From NCBI RefSeq assembly GCF_010211745.1, contig NZ_PDWQ01000001.1, forward strand, positions 62,001-126,000: 64,000 nucleotides of DNA, in the 5' to 3' direction. Every line of letters starts with the position of its first letter. Position 1 is the first letter of the stretch. This document shows positions 8,697-18,897 of this stretch, in pieces. Source of the stretch: Pseudoxanthomonas kalamensis DSM 18571. Its GTDB lineage: Bacteria; Pseudomonadota; Gammaproteobacteria; Xanthomonadales; Xanthomonadaceae. The notes below the pieces were generated by a model, which was not told the origin of the DNA, did no database searches, and was given only the letters and a program-made list of their open reading frames with translations. Position numbers and translations under genes: made by a program.

Positions 8697-9956
8697 TCAT
8701 TCACGCACCAGTTGCGGTTGCCCCAGCCCCAGCGCGGCGATGCGCTCGGCCAGCGATGCGGCGCTGCCGGCATCGGCCGCCGGCACCCGCAGCCGCCACA
8801 GGGTGCGACCGTTGCTCTGCGCCTCGCTCAGGCCGGCATCGGCGATGCCGGCCGCCTGCAACCGTTGCAGCGCGCGCTCGGCATTGTCTCGGCTGGAAAA
8901 ACTGCCGACCTGCAATTGCACAGCGGATGATGGCGGTGGCACAGGAGTAGCCGGAGTCGTTGGCGGCAGTGCAGAGGTGGTCGATGCATCGGCAGCCGCC
9001 GGCGCATCGCCGAAACGGTCGGAATAGCTCTGTGCCGGCTTGCCGGTCGCCACCCGGATGCCGTTGGCCTGCATCCAGGCATCGAACTGGTCGGCGTTGG
9101 TCAGCGTTCCGGCTTGCGCTTGCCCTGCCGGCGCGGACCGTATCGGCGCGGGCGACGAAGGCGACAGTGATGCCGGCGCGGGGGCGGCGGGCAGTTGCTG
9201 CACCAGCCGATCCATCGCCGTGGGCATGGGCGCGGCAACGGATCCGGATGCGGAACTGACCGAAGCATGTTCGATGGAAGCGGGTTTCGCCGCGGCCCGC
9301 TTCGGCGCGTCCTGGTCGCCCGGCTTCAGGGCGCGCACCTCGACCCGTCCGGTACCGCGCTGGACGATGTCCAGTTTGACCGCCGCGGCGTAGCTTAGAT
9401 CGATCACCCGCCCTTCATGGAACGGGCCGCGGTCGTTGACCCGCACCACCACCGACTTGCCGTTGTCCAGATTGGTGACGCGGGCAAAGCTGGGCAGCGG
9501 CAGGGTCTTGTGTGCCGCGGTGAAGGCGTACATGTCGTATACCTCCTGGTTGGAGGTACGGCGACCATGGAACTTGTTGCCGTAGTACGAAGCGGTGCCG
9601 CGTTCGACATAGCCGTCGGCGTCGTCCAGTACCCGGTACTTCTTGCCCAGCACGGTGTAGGGCGAACGGTTGCCCACCGGCGAGCGCGGTTCGTTGCCGA
9701 CCACCGGCTCGGCGATGCAGTTCACGTCGGGGATGTAGTCCGGAGTGCTGTCGCGCACGCCCGGCGCGTACAGGCCGCCGGCGGTGTAGTTGCCGCGCTT
9801 GGACGCATCTTCCTGTGCCGGCCGGTACTTGCCGATGCAGTCCTGCGCCACGGCCGGCGAGGCGCCGACCACGGTGCCGGCAGCGGAATCGGACTTCTTC
9901 GGTGCGGTGCCGCAAGCCGCCAGGGCCAGCAACAACAGCGGCAGCAGCCGCTTCAT
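8697..9956 (-). CDS. rlpA: septal ring lytic transglycosylase RlpA family lipoprotein
   Basis: Outer-membrane lipoprotein of 419 residues predicted to cleave denuded glycan strands at the septum. Lipobox Ala-Ala-Cys15 follows a short Leu-rich signal. The double-psi beta-barrel domain (about 120-212) contains GTASYYGNKFHGRRTSNQE and VVRVNDRGPFHEGRVIDLS, holding the conserved Glu/Asp residues of RlpA. A long Ala/Pro/Ser linker leads to a C-terminal SPOR domain (about 345-419; VQLQVGSFSSRDNAERAL), which in relatives binds glycan lacking stem peptides. The ATG overlaps the upstream mltB stop (ATGA), showing translational coupling. Confidence 0.94.
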   Translation of the reverse strand: MKRLLPLLLLALAACGTAPKKSDSAAGTVVGASPAVAQDCIGKYRPAQEDASKRGNYTAGGLYAPGVRDSTPDYIPDVNCIAEPVVGNEPRSPVGNRSPYTVLGKKYRVLDDADGYVERGTASYYGNKFHGRRTSNQEVYDMYAFTAAHKTLPLPSFARVTNLDNGKSVVVRVNDRGPFHEGRVIDLSYAAAVKLDIVQRGTGRVEVRALKPGDQDAPKRAAAKPASIEHASVSSASGSVAAPMPTAMDRLVQQLPAAPAPASLSPSSPAPIRSAPAGQAQAGTLTNADQFDAWMQANGIRVATGKPAQSYSDRFGDAPAAADASTTSALPPTTPATPVPPPSSAVQLQVGSFSSRDNAERALQRLQAAGIADAGLSEAQSNGRTLWRLRVPAADAGSAASLAERIAALGLGQPQLVRE

Positions 9957-11125
9957 GCCGGCGGCAGGTCCTTGCCGGCGATCGCCTGCGACAGCTGGTA
10001 CACGGCCATCGCGTACATCTTGGAGTTGTTGTAGCGGGTGATGGCGTAGTAGTTCTGGAAGCCCAGCCAGTACTGGCGACCTTCGCTGCCGTCCAGCGAC
10101 ACCACGGTGGCCCGCGCATTGGCCACCACCGGTTCGGCCGGCAGGTAGCCGCGTTCGGCCAGATCCTGCAGCGAATAGTCAGGCAACCAACTGTCGGGAT
10201 TGAATTCGTCATGGCCGGGCAGCAGCTCGGCCCGCGCCACCACCGGGGCGCCCGGCACCCAGCCGCCGCGCTCGCCGCCCTTCTTGCGGAAATAGTTGGC
10301 GATCGAGGCGAACACATCGTCCTTGCTGTTGAACAGATCGCGGCGGCCGTCGCCATCGCCGTCGACCGCGAACTGACGGTAGCTGGATGGCATGAACTGA
10401 CCCATGCCCATCGCCCCGGCATAGCTGCCGATCAGCGACGGGATGTCCAGGTTCTCTTCACGCGCCAGCGCGAACAGCTGCGCCAGCTCGTCGCGGAAGA
10501 ACTGCTCGCGACGGTATTCGTAGGCGGCGCGCTCGGGATTGCCGCTGCGCGGGTAGCGGAAGGCCAGCGTGTACAGCGCGTCCAGCACGCGATGCTTGCC
10601 GACGTAATTGCCGAAGCTGGTCTCGACCCCGACGATGGCGACGATGATCTCGGCCGGCACGCCGAAATTCTGTTCCTCGCGCTCCAGCGCCGCGCGGTTC
10701 TGCGCCAGGAAGGCGCGGCCGCCGTCGATCCGGGCGCGGGTGATGAAGGCCGGCCGGTACTCGCTCCACGGTTTGACCCGCTCGGCCGGCCGCGACATCA
10801 GCGCGATGACGTCATTGCGGAACTTCGCCTGCGCCAGCACGCTCTCGATGTAGGCCGGTTCGATGCCGAAACGGGCGGCGGTGTCGCGGACGAACTCGGC
10901 GCGCGCGACCTCGAACGGAACCGGGGTCAGATCAACGGGTTCGATCGGCTTGACCGCTTCCACCGAGGTTTCTGGCGGTGGCGCGGCAGGTGGAACCGCT
11001 TCGGCGGACGCCAGCGGCGCGGCGGCGGCGGCAGGTGCGGATTCGGCCTCGGAGGGAGACGATGGCTGGCTCGCGCAGGCGACCAGCAACAGCGGCAGGA
11101 ATGCGGAAAAAACAGGCTTCTTCAT
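9953..11125 (-). CDS. mltB: lytic murein transglycosylase B
   Basis: Lipoprotein of 390 residues in the GH103/MltB family, which cuts the MurNAc-GlcNAc bond with formation of 1,6-anhydroMurNAc. Signal peptide and lipobox Val-Ala-Cys17 start at the ATG at 11125; an upstream extension is rejected for this reason. The catalytic Glu lies in VAIVGVETSFGNYVGKHRVL, and GAMGMGQFMPSSYRQFAVDG is the family hallmark. Residues 18-60 are an Ala/Pro/Glu-rich linker. It overlaps rlpA by 4 bases and follows rodA, so shape control, glycan cleavage and D-Ala trimming are transcribed together. Confidence 0.95.
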   Translation of the reverse strand: MKKPVFSAFLPLLLVACASQPSSPSEAESAPAAAAAPLASAEAVPPAAPPPETSVEAVKPIEPVDLTPVPFEVARAEFVRDTAARFGIEPAYIESVLAQAKFRNDVIALMSRPAERVKPWSEYRPAFITRARIDGGRAFLAQNRAALEREEQNFGVPAEIIVAIVGVETSFGNYVGKHRVLDALYTLAFRYPRSGNPERAAYEYRREQFFRDELAQLFALAREENLDIPSLIGSYAGAMGMGQFMPSSYRQFAVDGDGDGRRDLFNSKDDVFASIANYFRKKGGERGGWVPGAPVVARAELLPGHDEFNPDSWLPDYSLQDLAERGYLPAEPVVANARATVVSLDGSEGRQYWLGFQNYYAITRYNNSKMYAMAVYQLSQAIAGKDLPPA

Positions 11126-11261
11126 CGGCGCGCAGGGTAGCACGCGGGCCAGCGGAATCGTGAATGGCCGATGGCCGCAACGGTGCCGCATGAACGGCCG
11201 GCGCGGCGCGGCACAGGCGCCGCATCCGGGCGGTTTTCGCGACTGTTCGCGTGCATTGGGC

Positions 11262-12398
11262 TCAGTAGCCGTGCACCGGCCGATGCGCCTTGACCGACAT
11301 CACCAGTCCCAGCCCGGCCAGCAGCGACACCGCCGAGGTACCACCGTAGCTGAGCAGCGGCATTGGCACGCCGACCACAGGCAGCAGGCCGGAGATCATG
11401 CCGCCGTTGACGATCACGTAGACGAACATCGCCAGGCCCAGGGTCCCGGCCAGCAACCGCGAATAGGTGTCGCGCGCTTCGATCGCGATCCACAGGCAGC
11501 GGCCGACCACGAACATGTACAGCGCCAGCACCAGCGCCACCCCGATCCAGCCGAACTCCTCGGCCAGCACCGCAAAGGCGAAGTCGGTGGTGTGCTCGGG
11601 CAGGAAGTCCAGGTGCACCTGGCTGCCCTGCCCCCAGCCCTTGCCGGTCCAGCCGCCGCCGCCGATGGCGATCTTGGACTGGATGATGTTCCAGCCGGCG
11701 CCGAGCGGATCGTTTTCCGGGTCGCGGAAGGTCAGGATACGGTTCTGCTGGTACGGACGCAGGAACGAGAACCACGAGATCGGCGCGAACATCGCCAGCC
11801 CGCCGGCGGTGGCCGCGCCGACCCCGGCCGCCGCGAACCACCACCACGACAACCCGGCCAGGTACAGCGCGAACACGCCGCTGGCCGCCACCAGCATCGC
11901 GGTGCCGAAATCCGGTTGCAGCAGCACCAGCCCGGTCGGCACCCCGATCAGCAGCACCGAACCGATCACGGTGCGCAACCGCGGCGGCAGCGGTTCGCGG
12001 TTCAGGTACCACGCCAGCATCATCGGCAGGGTCAGCTTCAGCAGCTCCGAGGGCTGGAAATAGAACACCTTCAGGTTGATCCAGTGATGGCCGTGCTTGC
12101 CGGTGCCGATGAACAGCACCAGCACCAGCGGCAGCAGCGAGGCCAGGAACACCCACGGCGTCCACGCCCGCAGGCGGTTCGGCGGCACTCGCGACAATGC
12201 CCAGATCGCGCCCAGCCCGATTGCGAAACGCGCGCCCTGCGCCAGCACCAGGTGGCTGCCCTGGCTGACGCCGCCGGCGCTGTACAACACGGCCAGGCCG
12301 ATGACCATCAGCGCGCCCAGACCCAGCAGCAGCGGCCAGTCCAGCGTCCGCGTCAGGTACCGCAGCAGGTCGAACAGCCAGCGCAGCAGATCCTTCAT
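11262..12398 (-). CDS. rodA: rod shape-determining peptidoglycan glycosyltransferase RodA
   Basis: SEDS-family polymerase, 378 residues, that extends glycan strands during side-wall growth together with PBP2. About ten membrane segments are visible. Family motifs: LVLAQGARFAIGLGAIW, the pentapeptide-loop region HWINLKVFYFQPSELLKLT, LLQPDFGTAMLV, and PEHTTDFAFAVLAEEFGWIG with the conserved acidic and Glu residues. The C-terminus LSYGGTSAVSLLAGLGLVMSV is typical. Its ATG overlaps the mrdA stop by 4 bases. Confidence 0.97.
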   Translation of the reverse strand: MKDLLRWLFDLLRYLTRTLDWPLLLGLGALMVIGLAVLYSAGGVSQGSHLVLAQGARFAIGLGAIWALSRVPPNRLRAWTPWVFLASLLPLVLVLFIGTGKHGHHWINLKVFYFQPSELLKLTLPMMLAWYLNREPLPPRLRTVIGSVLLIGVPTGLVLLQPDFGTAMLVAASGVFALYLAGLSWWWFAAAGVGAATAGGLAMFAPISWFSFLRPYQQNRILTFRDPENDPLGAGWNIIQSKIAIGGGGWTGKGWGQGSQVHLDFLPEHTTDFAFAVLAEEFGWIGVALVLALYMFVVGRCLWIAIEARDTYSRLLAGTLGLAMFVYVIVNGGMISGLLPVVGVPMPLLSYGGTSAVSLLAGLGLVMSVKAHRPVHGY

Positions 12399-14332
12399 GG
12401 CGACACCTGTTCCGCTGTTTCGCCAACCGCCGGTGGCGCGGCCTGCGCATCCTCGGGCGAAGCGGCCTCGACCGGTTCCGCGATTTCACCGGCCGCATCC
12501 GGCGGCGCGGTCTTCGGCAGCAACCAGGCGTCGAACACCTTGCGCGCGATCGGCGCGGCGGCGGCGGCGCCGTAGCCGCCACCTTCCACCGCCACCGCCA
12601 CCGCGATGGTCGGGTTCTCCGCCGGGGCATAGCCGATGTACAACGAACGGTGACGCTTCCACAGCGGCAAGGTCCGGGGATCGACCGCGCGCTCGCTGCG
12701 ATTGACCACCTGCGCGGTGCCGGTCTTGCCGGCCGAGCGATAACCGGCGTCGCGGAAGATGCGGGCCGACGTGCCGATCGTCGTGGTCAGTTCCATGCCT
12801 TCCTGCACCACCTTCAGGTGGTCGGGACGGTCGGTGATCGGCGACGGCACCGGTTGCGGCAAGGCCTGCCAAGGCGCATCGAATCCGTTGCGCTGCTCGA
12901 CCACCAGGTGCGGGCGCATCAACTGGCCACTTGCGATCGCCGCGGTACTGCGCACCAGTTGCAGCGGGGTCACCTTCCACAGGCCCTGGCCGATGGAAAC
13001 ATTGACCGTGTCACCCGGATACCAGCGCTCGCCGGTCAGCCTCCTCTTCTCGTCCGGCGACGGCAGGATGCCGGCGATCTCGCCGGTCAGATCGATCCCG
13101 GTCGGCTGGCCGAAGCCGTACTTGCCCAGGAATTCGTCGTAGCGCCGGATACCCATATCCAGCACCAGTTGGTAGTAATAGGTGTTGACCGACTCGTAGA
13201 TCGACTTGCGCGCGTCGGTCCAGCCGTGGACACCATCAAGCCAGCCGCGCCCCTTCATGCCCGGCAGGCGGAATACGCCGGTGGACAGCACCCTGTCCTC
13301 GGGCGTGCGTGCGCCGCTGTCCAGCCCGGCCAGCGCGGTGATCGGCTTGATCGTCGAGCCCGGCGCCACCCCGCCCAGTACCAGCCGGTTGAACTGCGGG
13401 CGCGAGGGGTTTTCGTTCAGCGCCTTGAAATCGGCGTGCGAGATGCCGTTGACGAACAGGTTGGGGTCGTAGCTGGGCAGGCTGACCATGGCCAGGATTT
13501 CGCCGTTGCGCGGATCGATCGCCACCGCCGAGCCTTCCAGCTCGCCGAAGGCCTCGACCATGGCCTTCTGCAATTCGGCGTCCACGCCCAGGCGCAGGTC
13601 GGTGCCGGGCTCCGCCGGTATCTGGCCGATCTTGCGCAGCGCACGCCCTTCTACGTTGGTCTCGATCTTCTCGTAACCGACCTTGCCGCGCAGCGCGCTT
13701 TCGTAATAGCGCTCCAGCCCGGTCTTGCCGACATGGGTCAATGCGGCATTGATTTCATCAAGATTTTCCAGGTCCTTCTCGTCGATCCGGCCGACGTAGC
13801 CGACGATGTGCGCGAACAGCTCGCCGTAGGGATAGCGCCGGGTCTGGTACGGCACCACCTCGACCCCGGGAAAGCGCCAGCGATCCACCGCCAGCCGCGC
13901 GATCTCGTCCTCGTCCAGTTTCGCTTTCAGGGTGATCGCGCGGAAGCCGCGGGTGACCTTGCGAGTTGCCTCGAAGCGCTCGACGTCTTCCGGCCGCAGT
14001 TCGATGACCTTGCCGAGCGCCTCGACCAGCCGTTCCGGGTCGCCGGCCCGTTCCGGCAACACGTCCAGCCGGAACGCCGGCACGTTCTCGGCCAGCAGTC
14101 GACCTTCGCGATCGAAAATGCTGCCGCGACCCGGCACCACCGGCTGTGGGCGGATGCGGTTGTCCTCGGAACGGGTGACGTATTCTTCGTGATCGAGCAC
14201 CTGCAGCTTGAAGTACCAGGCGCCCAGGGCCAGCAGGGCCAGCGCCACCACACCGGCGCCGAGCACCGCGCGACGGCGGAACTGTTCGGCTTCCGCGTGC
14301 GGGTTCTTGTTCGGCCGGCGCGAAAAGCCCAT
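12395..14332 (-). CDS. mrdA: penicillin-binding protein 2, elongation transpeptidase
   Basis: Class B PBP, 645 residues, the transpeptidase partner of RodA in lateral wall synthesis. A single N-terminal membrane helix (about 22-42) is followed by the pedestal domain with RPQPVVPGRGSIFDREGRLL at 61-80. Catalytic motifs: Ser326-Thr-Ile-Lys329 in GGVAPGSTIKP, a Ser-Val-Asn motif near 385 (ESVNTYYYQL), and Lys-Thr-Gly in SAGKTGTAQVV near 543. The C-terminal 50 residues are a Pro/Glu/Ala-rich tail longer than in E. coli. It is followed immediately by rodA (4-base overlap) and preceded one base away by mreD. Confidence 0.97.
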   Translation of the reverse strand: MGFSRRPNKNPHAEAEQFRRRAVLGAGVVALALLALGAWYFKLQVLDHEEYVTRSEDNRIRPQPVVPGRGSIFDREGRLLAENVPAFRLDVLPERAGDPERLVEALGKVIELRPEDVERFEATRKVTRGFRAITLKAKLDEDEIARLAVDRWRFPGVEVVPYQTRRYPYGELFAHIVGYVGRIDEKDLENLDEINAALTHVGKTGLERYYESALRGKVGYEKIETNVEGRALRKIGQIPAEPGTDLRLGVDAELQKAMVEAFGELEGSAVAIDPRNGEILAMVSLPSYDPNLFVNGISHADFKALNENPSRPQFNRLVLGGVAPGSTIKPITALAGLDSGARTPEDRVLSTGVFRLPGMKGRGWLDGVHGWTDARKSIYESVNTYYYQLVLDMGIRRYDEFLGKYGFGQPTGIDLTGEIAGILPSPDEKRRLTGERWYPGDTVNVSIGQGLWKVTPLQLVRSTAAIASGQLMRPHLVVEQRNGFDAPWQALPQPVPSPITDRPDHLKVVQEGMELTTTIGTSARIFRDAGYRSAGKTGTAQVVNRSERAVDPRTLPLWKRHRSLYIGYAPAENPTIAVAVAVEGGGYGAAAAAPIARKVFDAWLLPKTAPPDAAGEIAEPVEAASPEDAQAAPPAVGETAEQVSP

Positions 14333-14333
14333 G

Positions 14334-14813
14334 TCAGCCGCGACGCCCCTGGCGCAGCGCGTCCATCAGCACGAACAGCGGTGGCCACAACAGCATGCCC
14401 AGCAGCGGCGCCCACCAGTATTCCCACGGCAGCACCGGCTCGCCCAGCACGCGGTGCACGACGGTGCCGATGATGCGGTCGTTCAGCAGCAGGGCACCGA
14501 TCACCAGCGCCTGCTGCGACAGCGGGAAGAAACGCATCCGCGCGCGGAAGCGCTGCAGGATGAAGGCCATGATGGTCAGCCGCAGCGCCTGTTCGCCCAG
14601 CAGGCTGCCGAACATCAGGTCGGCGACGATGCCGATGCAGAACGCGAAGCCCAGGCCGGCGGTCTCCGGCGCCTCGATCACCCAGTACGCCACCACCAGC
14701 GCCAGCCAGTACGGCCGCAACGGCTGCAACACCGCCGGCAACGGCAACAGGGCCAGCAGCAGGGCCAGCAGCAGGCTGACCGGCAGCAGCCAGCGATTGC
14801 GCGGACGGCTCAC
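14334..14813 (-). CDS. mreD: rod shape-determining protein MreD
   Basis: Inner-membrane protein of 159 residues with about five hydrophobic helices; part of the Rod complex linking MreB to RodA/PBP2. Recognisable are YWLALVVAYWVIEAPETAGL and FCIGIVADLMFGSLLGEQAL, the latter containing the conserved Gly-x-x-x-Asp of MreD. The start is GTG at 14813, overlapping the mreC TGA (GTGA), so translation is probably coupled to mreC. The Rod genes appear in the usual mreBCD-mrdAB order. Confidence 0.93.
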   Translation of the reverse strand: MSRPRNRWLLPVSLLLALLLALLPLPAVLQPLRPYWLALVVAYWVIEAPETAGLGFAFCIGIVADLMFGSLLGEQALRLTIMAFILQRFRARMRFFPLSQQALVIGALLLNDRIIGTVVHRVLGEPVLPWEYWWAPLLGMLLWPPLFVLMDALRQGRRG

Positions 14814-15757
14814 GGCGCCAGTTCCTGCGGCGGATCGGAGGCCGGTGGCGCGGCCGGATCGGTTGTCGGCGTGGCCGAATCGTCGTCGGCAGCCGGCTCG
14901 GTCGGCACCGGCAAGCGCGCGCCCGGCTTCAGCAGCAGCACGTCGCGGCCGCGATCCAGCTGCGCGGCGGGGCGAATCTGCCCGATCAGGAAGGTGCGGC
15001 TGTCGTCGGAACGCAGGTCGGTGATGGTGCCGACCGGGAAGCCGGGCGGGAAGCGCCCCCCCAGGCCCGACGTGACCAGCACGTCACCTTCCTTGACGTC
15101 GGTGTTGGCCGGGATGTTCAGCAGTTCCAGCTGGTCGCTGCGGCCGCTGCCATAGGCCACCAGTCGCACCCCGTTGCGGCCGACCATCACCGGCACCGCA
15201 TGGTCGGGGTCGGTCAGCAGCAGCACCACCGAATGCATCGGCGTGGTTTCGATGATCTGCCCCATCAGTCCGCCGGCATCGATCACCGCCTGGCCCTGTT
15301 GCACGCCGGCGCCGCTACCGGCATCCAGCACCAGCCGCTGCCGGGTCGGGTCCAGATCGATGTTGAGCACCGAGGCCAGCTGCACGTCCAGTCCCCGGCT
15401 TTCGGCCGCGCCGAGCAGGGCGCGCAGCTGGGCGTTGTCGGCCACTGCGGTCTGCAGCCGGGTCAGGCGCGCGTTGGCGATCAGCAATTCATTGCGGAGT
15501 TCGCGGTTCTCGTCGATCAGGCGCGAACGCGTGGCCGCGTCGTCCTGCATCCGCGTACCCAGCCGCCCCGGCAGACCGGCCAGCCACCACAGCGGTTGGG
15601 TGGCCGCATCGGCGTGGGAGCGCACCTGGGCCAGCCAGCCGCCGCGATGATCCATGAACAGCAGGACCATCGATAGGGCCAGATAGGCCAGCAGCTTCAA
15701 CGTTCCGGCAGCTTCGCCCGGGCGTGTTGCGATGGGGGGACCGGGGTAGGAAGGCAC
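14810..15757 (-). CDS. mreC: rod shape-determining protein MreC
   Basis: Bitopic scaffold of the Rod complex. With the GTG start at 15757 it has 315 residues: a short basic cytosolic end, one membrane helix (LLAYLALSMVLLFM), a coiled-coil stretch rich in Arg/Leu/Glu (about 65-100, ENRELRNELLIANARLTRLQ) and the periplasmic MreC beta domain with QAVIDAGGLMGQIIETTPMH and VTSGLGGRFPPGFPVGTI. The C-terminal 35 residues are Pro/Ala/Asp-rich. The GTG is preferred because it matches the xanthomonad N-terminus as I know it. A longer frame would run into the structured repeat region at 15769-15862. No strong Shine-Dalgarno is visible. Confidence 0.9.
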   Translation of the reverse strand: MPSYPGPPIATRPGEAAGTLKLLAYLALSMVLLFMDHRGGWLAQVRSHADAATQPLWWLAGLPGRLGTRMQDDAATRSRLIDENRELRNELLIANARLTRLQTAVADNAQLRALLGAAESRGLDVQLASVLNIDLDPTRQRLVLDAGSGAGVQQGQAVIDAGGLMGQIIETTPMHSVVLLLTDPDHAVPVMVGRNGVRLVAYGSGRSDQLELLNIPANTDVKEGDVLVTSGLGGRFPPGFPVGTITDLRSDDSRTFLIGQIRPAAQLDRGRDVLLLKPGARLPVPTEPAADDDSATPTTDPAAPPASDPPQELAP

Positions 15758-15768
15758 GGGGCTAGCAG

Positions 15769-15862
15769 CGAGTGAAGAGCAACGAGAAGTGAGGGGCGGG
15801 GAGTGAAGAGCGAGCAAGAGCCGGGAAGCCGCTTCCTCTCATTTCTCGCTCCTCTCCACTCG
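15769..15862. repeat. imperfect inverted repeat between mreB and mreC
   Basis: Arms at 15769-15793 and 15838-15862 are complementary at about 21 of 25 positions. The 44-base interior contains a second small hairpin, GGAAGC/GCTTCC (15824-15836). The 11-mer GAGTGAAGAGC occurs twice (15770-15780 and 15801-15811). It lies wholly in the mreB-mreC spacer and would fold in the mRNA leader of mreC. Confidence 0.75.
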
Positions 15863-15873
15863 TTCCTGCTTCA

Positions 15874-16989
<1,116 letters not shown>

Positions 16990-16991
16990 TT

Positions 16992-17020
16992 AGCCTAGCA
17001 ACCCGCCTGTGCGCGGGCAA
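16992..17020 (-). promoter_or_regulatory. candidate sigma-70 type promoter for mreB
   Basis: On the minus strand TTGCCC (17015-17020) and TAGGCT (16992-16997) are separated by exactly 17 bases. The -10 lies about 70 bases before the mreB ATG. Matches to consensus are partial, so this is a suggestion from spacing and position. Confidence 0.4.
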
Positions 17021-17165
17021 GGAAAATCCATGTGAAGACGGCCTGCCCCGCCGCCGCCCGGGGCCGGCTGCGACGACCGCGGGCTGGCCGCAGCCGGGGG
17101 CAGCCGGTACCCTTGTCCGCCGAGCCGGTCGAACACCGCCGGACCCACCCCCTCGAGGCCACCCG

Positions 17166-18098
17166 ATGTCCGCACTGATCTGTGGTTCCCTTGCCTACGA
17201 CACCATCATGGTGTTCCCGGACCAGTTCAAGAACCACATCCTGCCGGACAAGGTCCACATCCTGAACGTCTCGTTCCTGGTGCCGCGGATGCGCCGCGAG
17301 TTCGGCGGCTGCGCCGGCAACATCGCCTACAACCTGAAGCTGCTCGGCGGCGATCCGGTGCCGATGGCCACCGTCGGCCAGGACTTCGGCCCGTACCGGC
17401 AGTGGTTCGAGGAACAGGAAATCGAACTGGGCCAGGTCAAGGTACTCGACGACCTGTTCACCCCGCAGGCCTTCATCACCACCGACCACGACAACAACCA
17501 GATCACCGCCTTCCATCCGGGGGCGATGATGCGCAGCTACGAGAACCATGTGCGCAACGTACCGGACGTCGATTTCGGCATCGTCAGCCCGGACGGCCGC
17601 GAAGGCATGCTGCAGAACTCGCGCGAGTTCGCCGAGGCCGGCATTCCCTTCATCTTCGACCCCGGTCAGGCCATGCCGCTGTTCAACGGCGAGGAACTGC
17701 GCGCCTTCATCGAGCAGGCCGACTACGTGACCGTCAACGACTACGAATCCAACCTGCTGCAGGAGCGTACCGGCTGGTCGGAAAAGGACATCGTGCAGCG
17801 GGTCAGGGCCTATATCACCACCCAGGGGCCGCGCGGCGCGCTGATCCATACCCCGGAGAAGACCTACGACATCCCGCCGGCGCACGAGCGCCGGGTCACC
17901 GATCCCACCGGCTGCGGCGACGCCTTCCGCGCCGGACTGATCTTCGGCATCCAGAAGGGTTTCGACTGGGTCACCATCGGCCGCATCGGCAACCTGATGG
18001 GCGCGCTGAAAGTCGAGCACCCCGGCACCCAGAACCAGCGTTTCGACTACGACGAGTTCAACGAACAGTTCAAGCAGCAGTTCGGTTATTCGTTGTAA
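17166..18098 (+). CDS. PfkB family carbohydrate or nucleoside kinase
   Basis: Ribokinase-fold kinase of 310 residues. Signature 1, EFGGCAGNIAYNLKLLGGDP, lies near 45-64 and the C-terminal catalytic motif VTDPTGCGDAFRAGLIFG, with the base Asp in GCGD, near 240-257. Adenosine kinase-like members share the FGGCAGNIAYNL wording, so adenosine or a sugar is a plausible substrate; sequence alone does not decide. A GAGG Shine-Dalgarno precedes the ATG. It is divergent from mreB and convergent with the next lipoprotein gene. Confidence 0.85.
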   Translation: MSALICGSLAYDTIMVFPDQFKNHILPDKVHILNVSFLVPRMRREFGGCAGNIAYNLKLLGGDPVPMATVGQDFGPYRQWFEEQEIELGQVKVLDDLFTPQAFITTDHDNNQITAFHPGAMMRSYENHVRNVPDVDFGIVSPDGREGMLQNSREFAEAGIPFIFDPGQAMPLFNGEELRAFIEQADYVTVNDYESNLLQERTGWSEKDIVQRVRAYITTQGPRGALIHTPEKTYDIPPAHERRVTDPTGCGDAFRAGLIFGIQKGFDWVTIGRIGNLMGALKVEHPGTQNQRFDYDEFNEQFKQQFGYSL

Positions 18099-18104
18099 TC
18101 CGCA

Positions 18105-18830
18105 TCAATCCCAGCCCGGCATGTGGGTCGGGTTCAGGCCGCCGGTTTCGAACACCACCTCGCGCGCGCCGACGTCGCGGGTCTGGAACTCGATGGCCAG
18201 CGCCTTGTTGTTGCGCGCGAGCTTCCACAGCGCCTTCTCGTCGTCGATGAACATGGCGATGGCCTCGTCGGTATCCGGGCGGTTGGCGCTCATCCTGCGC
18301 GACTTGCCGTCGTCGGTGGTGACGGTAACGGTACAGCGTCGATAGCAAGCCTTGGCGAAGTCGCCCGCCTGCAGCACCAGATAGCTGCTGCGCTTCCACT
18401 TGGGGTGGTCGCGGAACACCAGCTGCACCGTGCGCGGGCCGCTGCCGTCGACATCGACGGTTTCCTGGCTGTAGATCAGCGCCGAGCGCTGGATGCCGCC
18501 GCCATCGGCGACCTGCGAGTAATTCCACAGCGAGGACAACCGGTCCTGCTCGCGCTGGGCCTCGGCCTTGCCCTTCACCTCGTCGAAGCTCTGCTGGATC
18601 TCGGTGGCGGCCTGCGTGTCCGGGTACTGCGCCAGCAGCGCGGCGCCGTGGATACGCGCCATCTCCCACTTCTGCGCGACCCGAGCATCTTCGTACTGTT
18701 TCGCCAACTCGGCCGCGGCCTGTTCCTTCTGCGCCGCGGCCGCCTCCGCCGCTGCGCGCAGGTCGGCTTCGCTGGGGCCGCAGGCGGCCAACACGGAAGC
18801 CAAGGCAAGGATGACGAGTTGTCGTTTCAT
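18105..18830 (-). CDS. hypothetical lipoprotein with N-terminal coiled coil
   Basis: Predicted lipoprotein of 241 residues, function unknown. The signal peptide MKRQLVILALASVLAACGPS has a lipobox Ala-Ala-Cys17. It is followed by an Ala/Glu/Lys-rich helix (about 20-60) likely to be a coiled coil, then a mixed alpha/beta C-terminal domain with three cysteines including a CYRRC pair. The start at 18830 fits a GGGAG Shine-Dalgarno at about 10 bases; ATG 18839 is possible but too close to it. The next gene upstream, the M1 peptidase, is on the same strand 68 bases away. I recognise no named domain. Confidence 0.75.
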   Translation of the reverse strand: MKRQLVILALASVLAACGPSEADLRAAAEAAAAQKEQAAAELAKQYEDARVAQKWEMARIHGAALLAQYPDTQAATEIQQSFDEVKGKAEAQREQDRLSSLWNYSQVADGGGIQRSALIYSQETVDVDGSGPRTVQLVFRDHPKWKRSSYLVLQAGDFAKACYRRCTVTVTTDDGKSRRMSANRPDTDEAIAMFIDDEKALWKLARNNKALAIEFQTRDVGAREVVFETGGLNPTHMPGWD

Positions 18831-18897
18831 CGTGTCCATTCTCCCGGGATGAGTCGGCTCCGCCCCGTACAAGGCGAGGCCGAGATCACGCAGCAGC

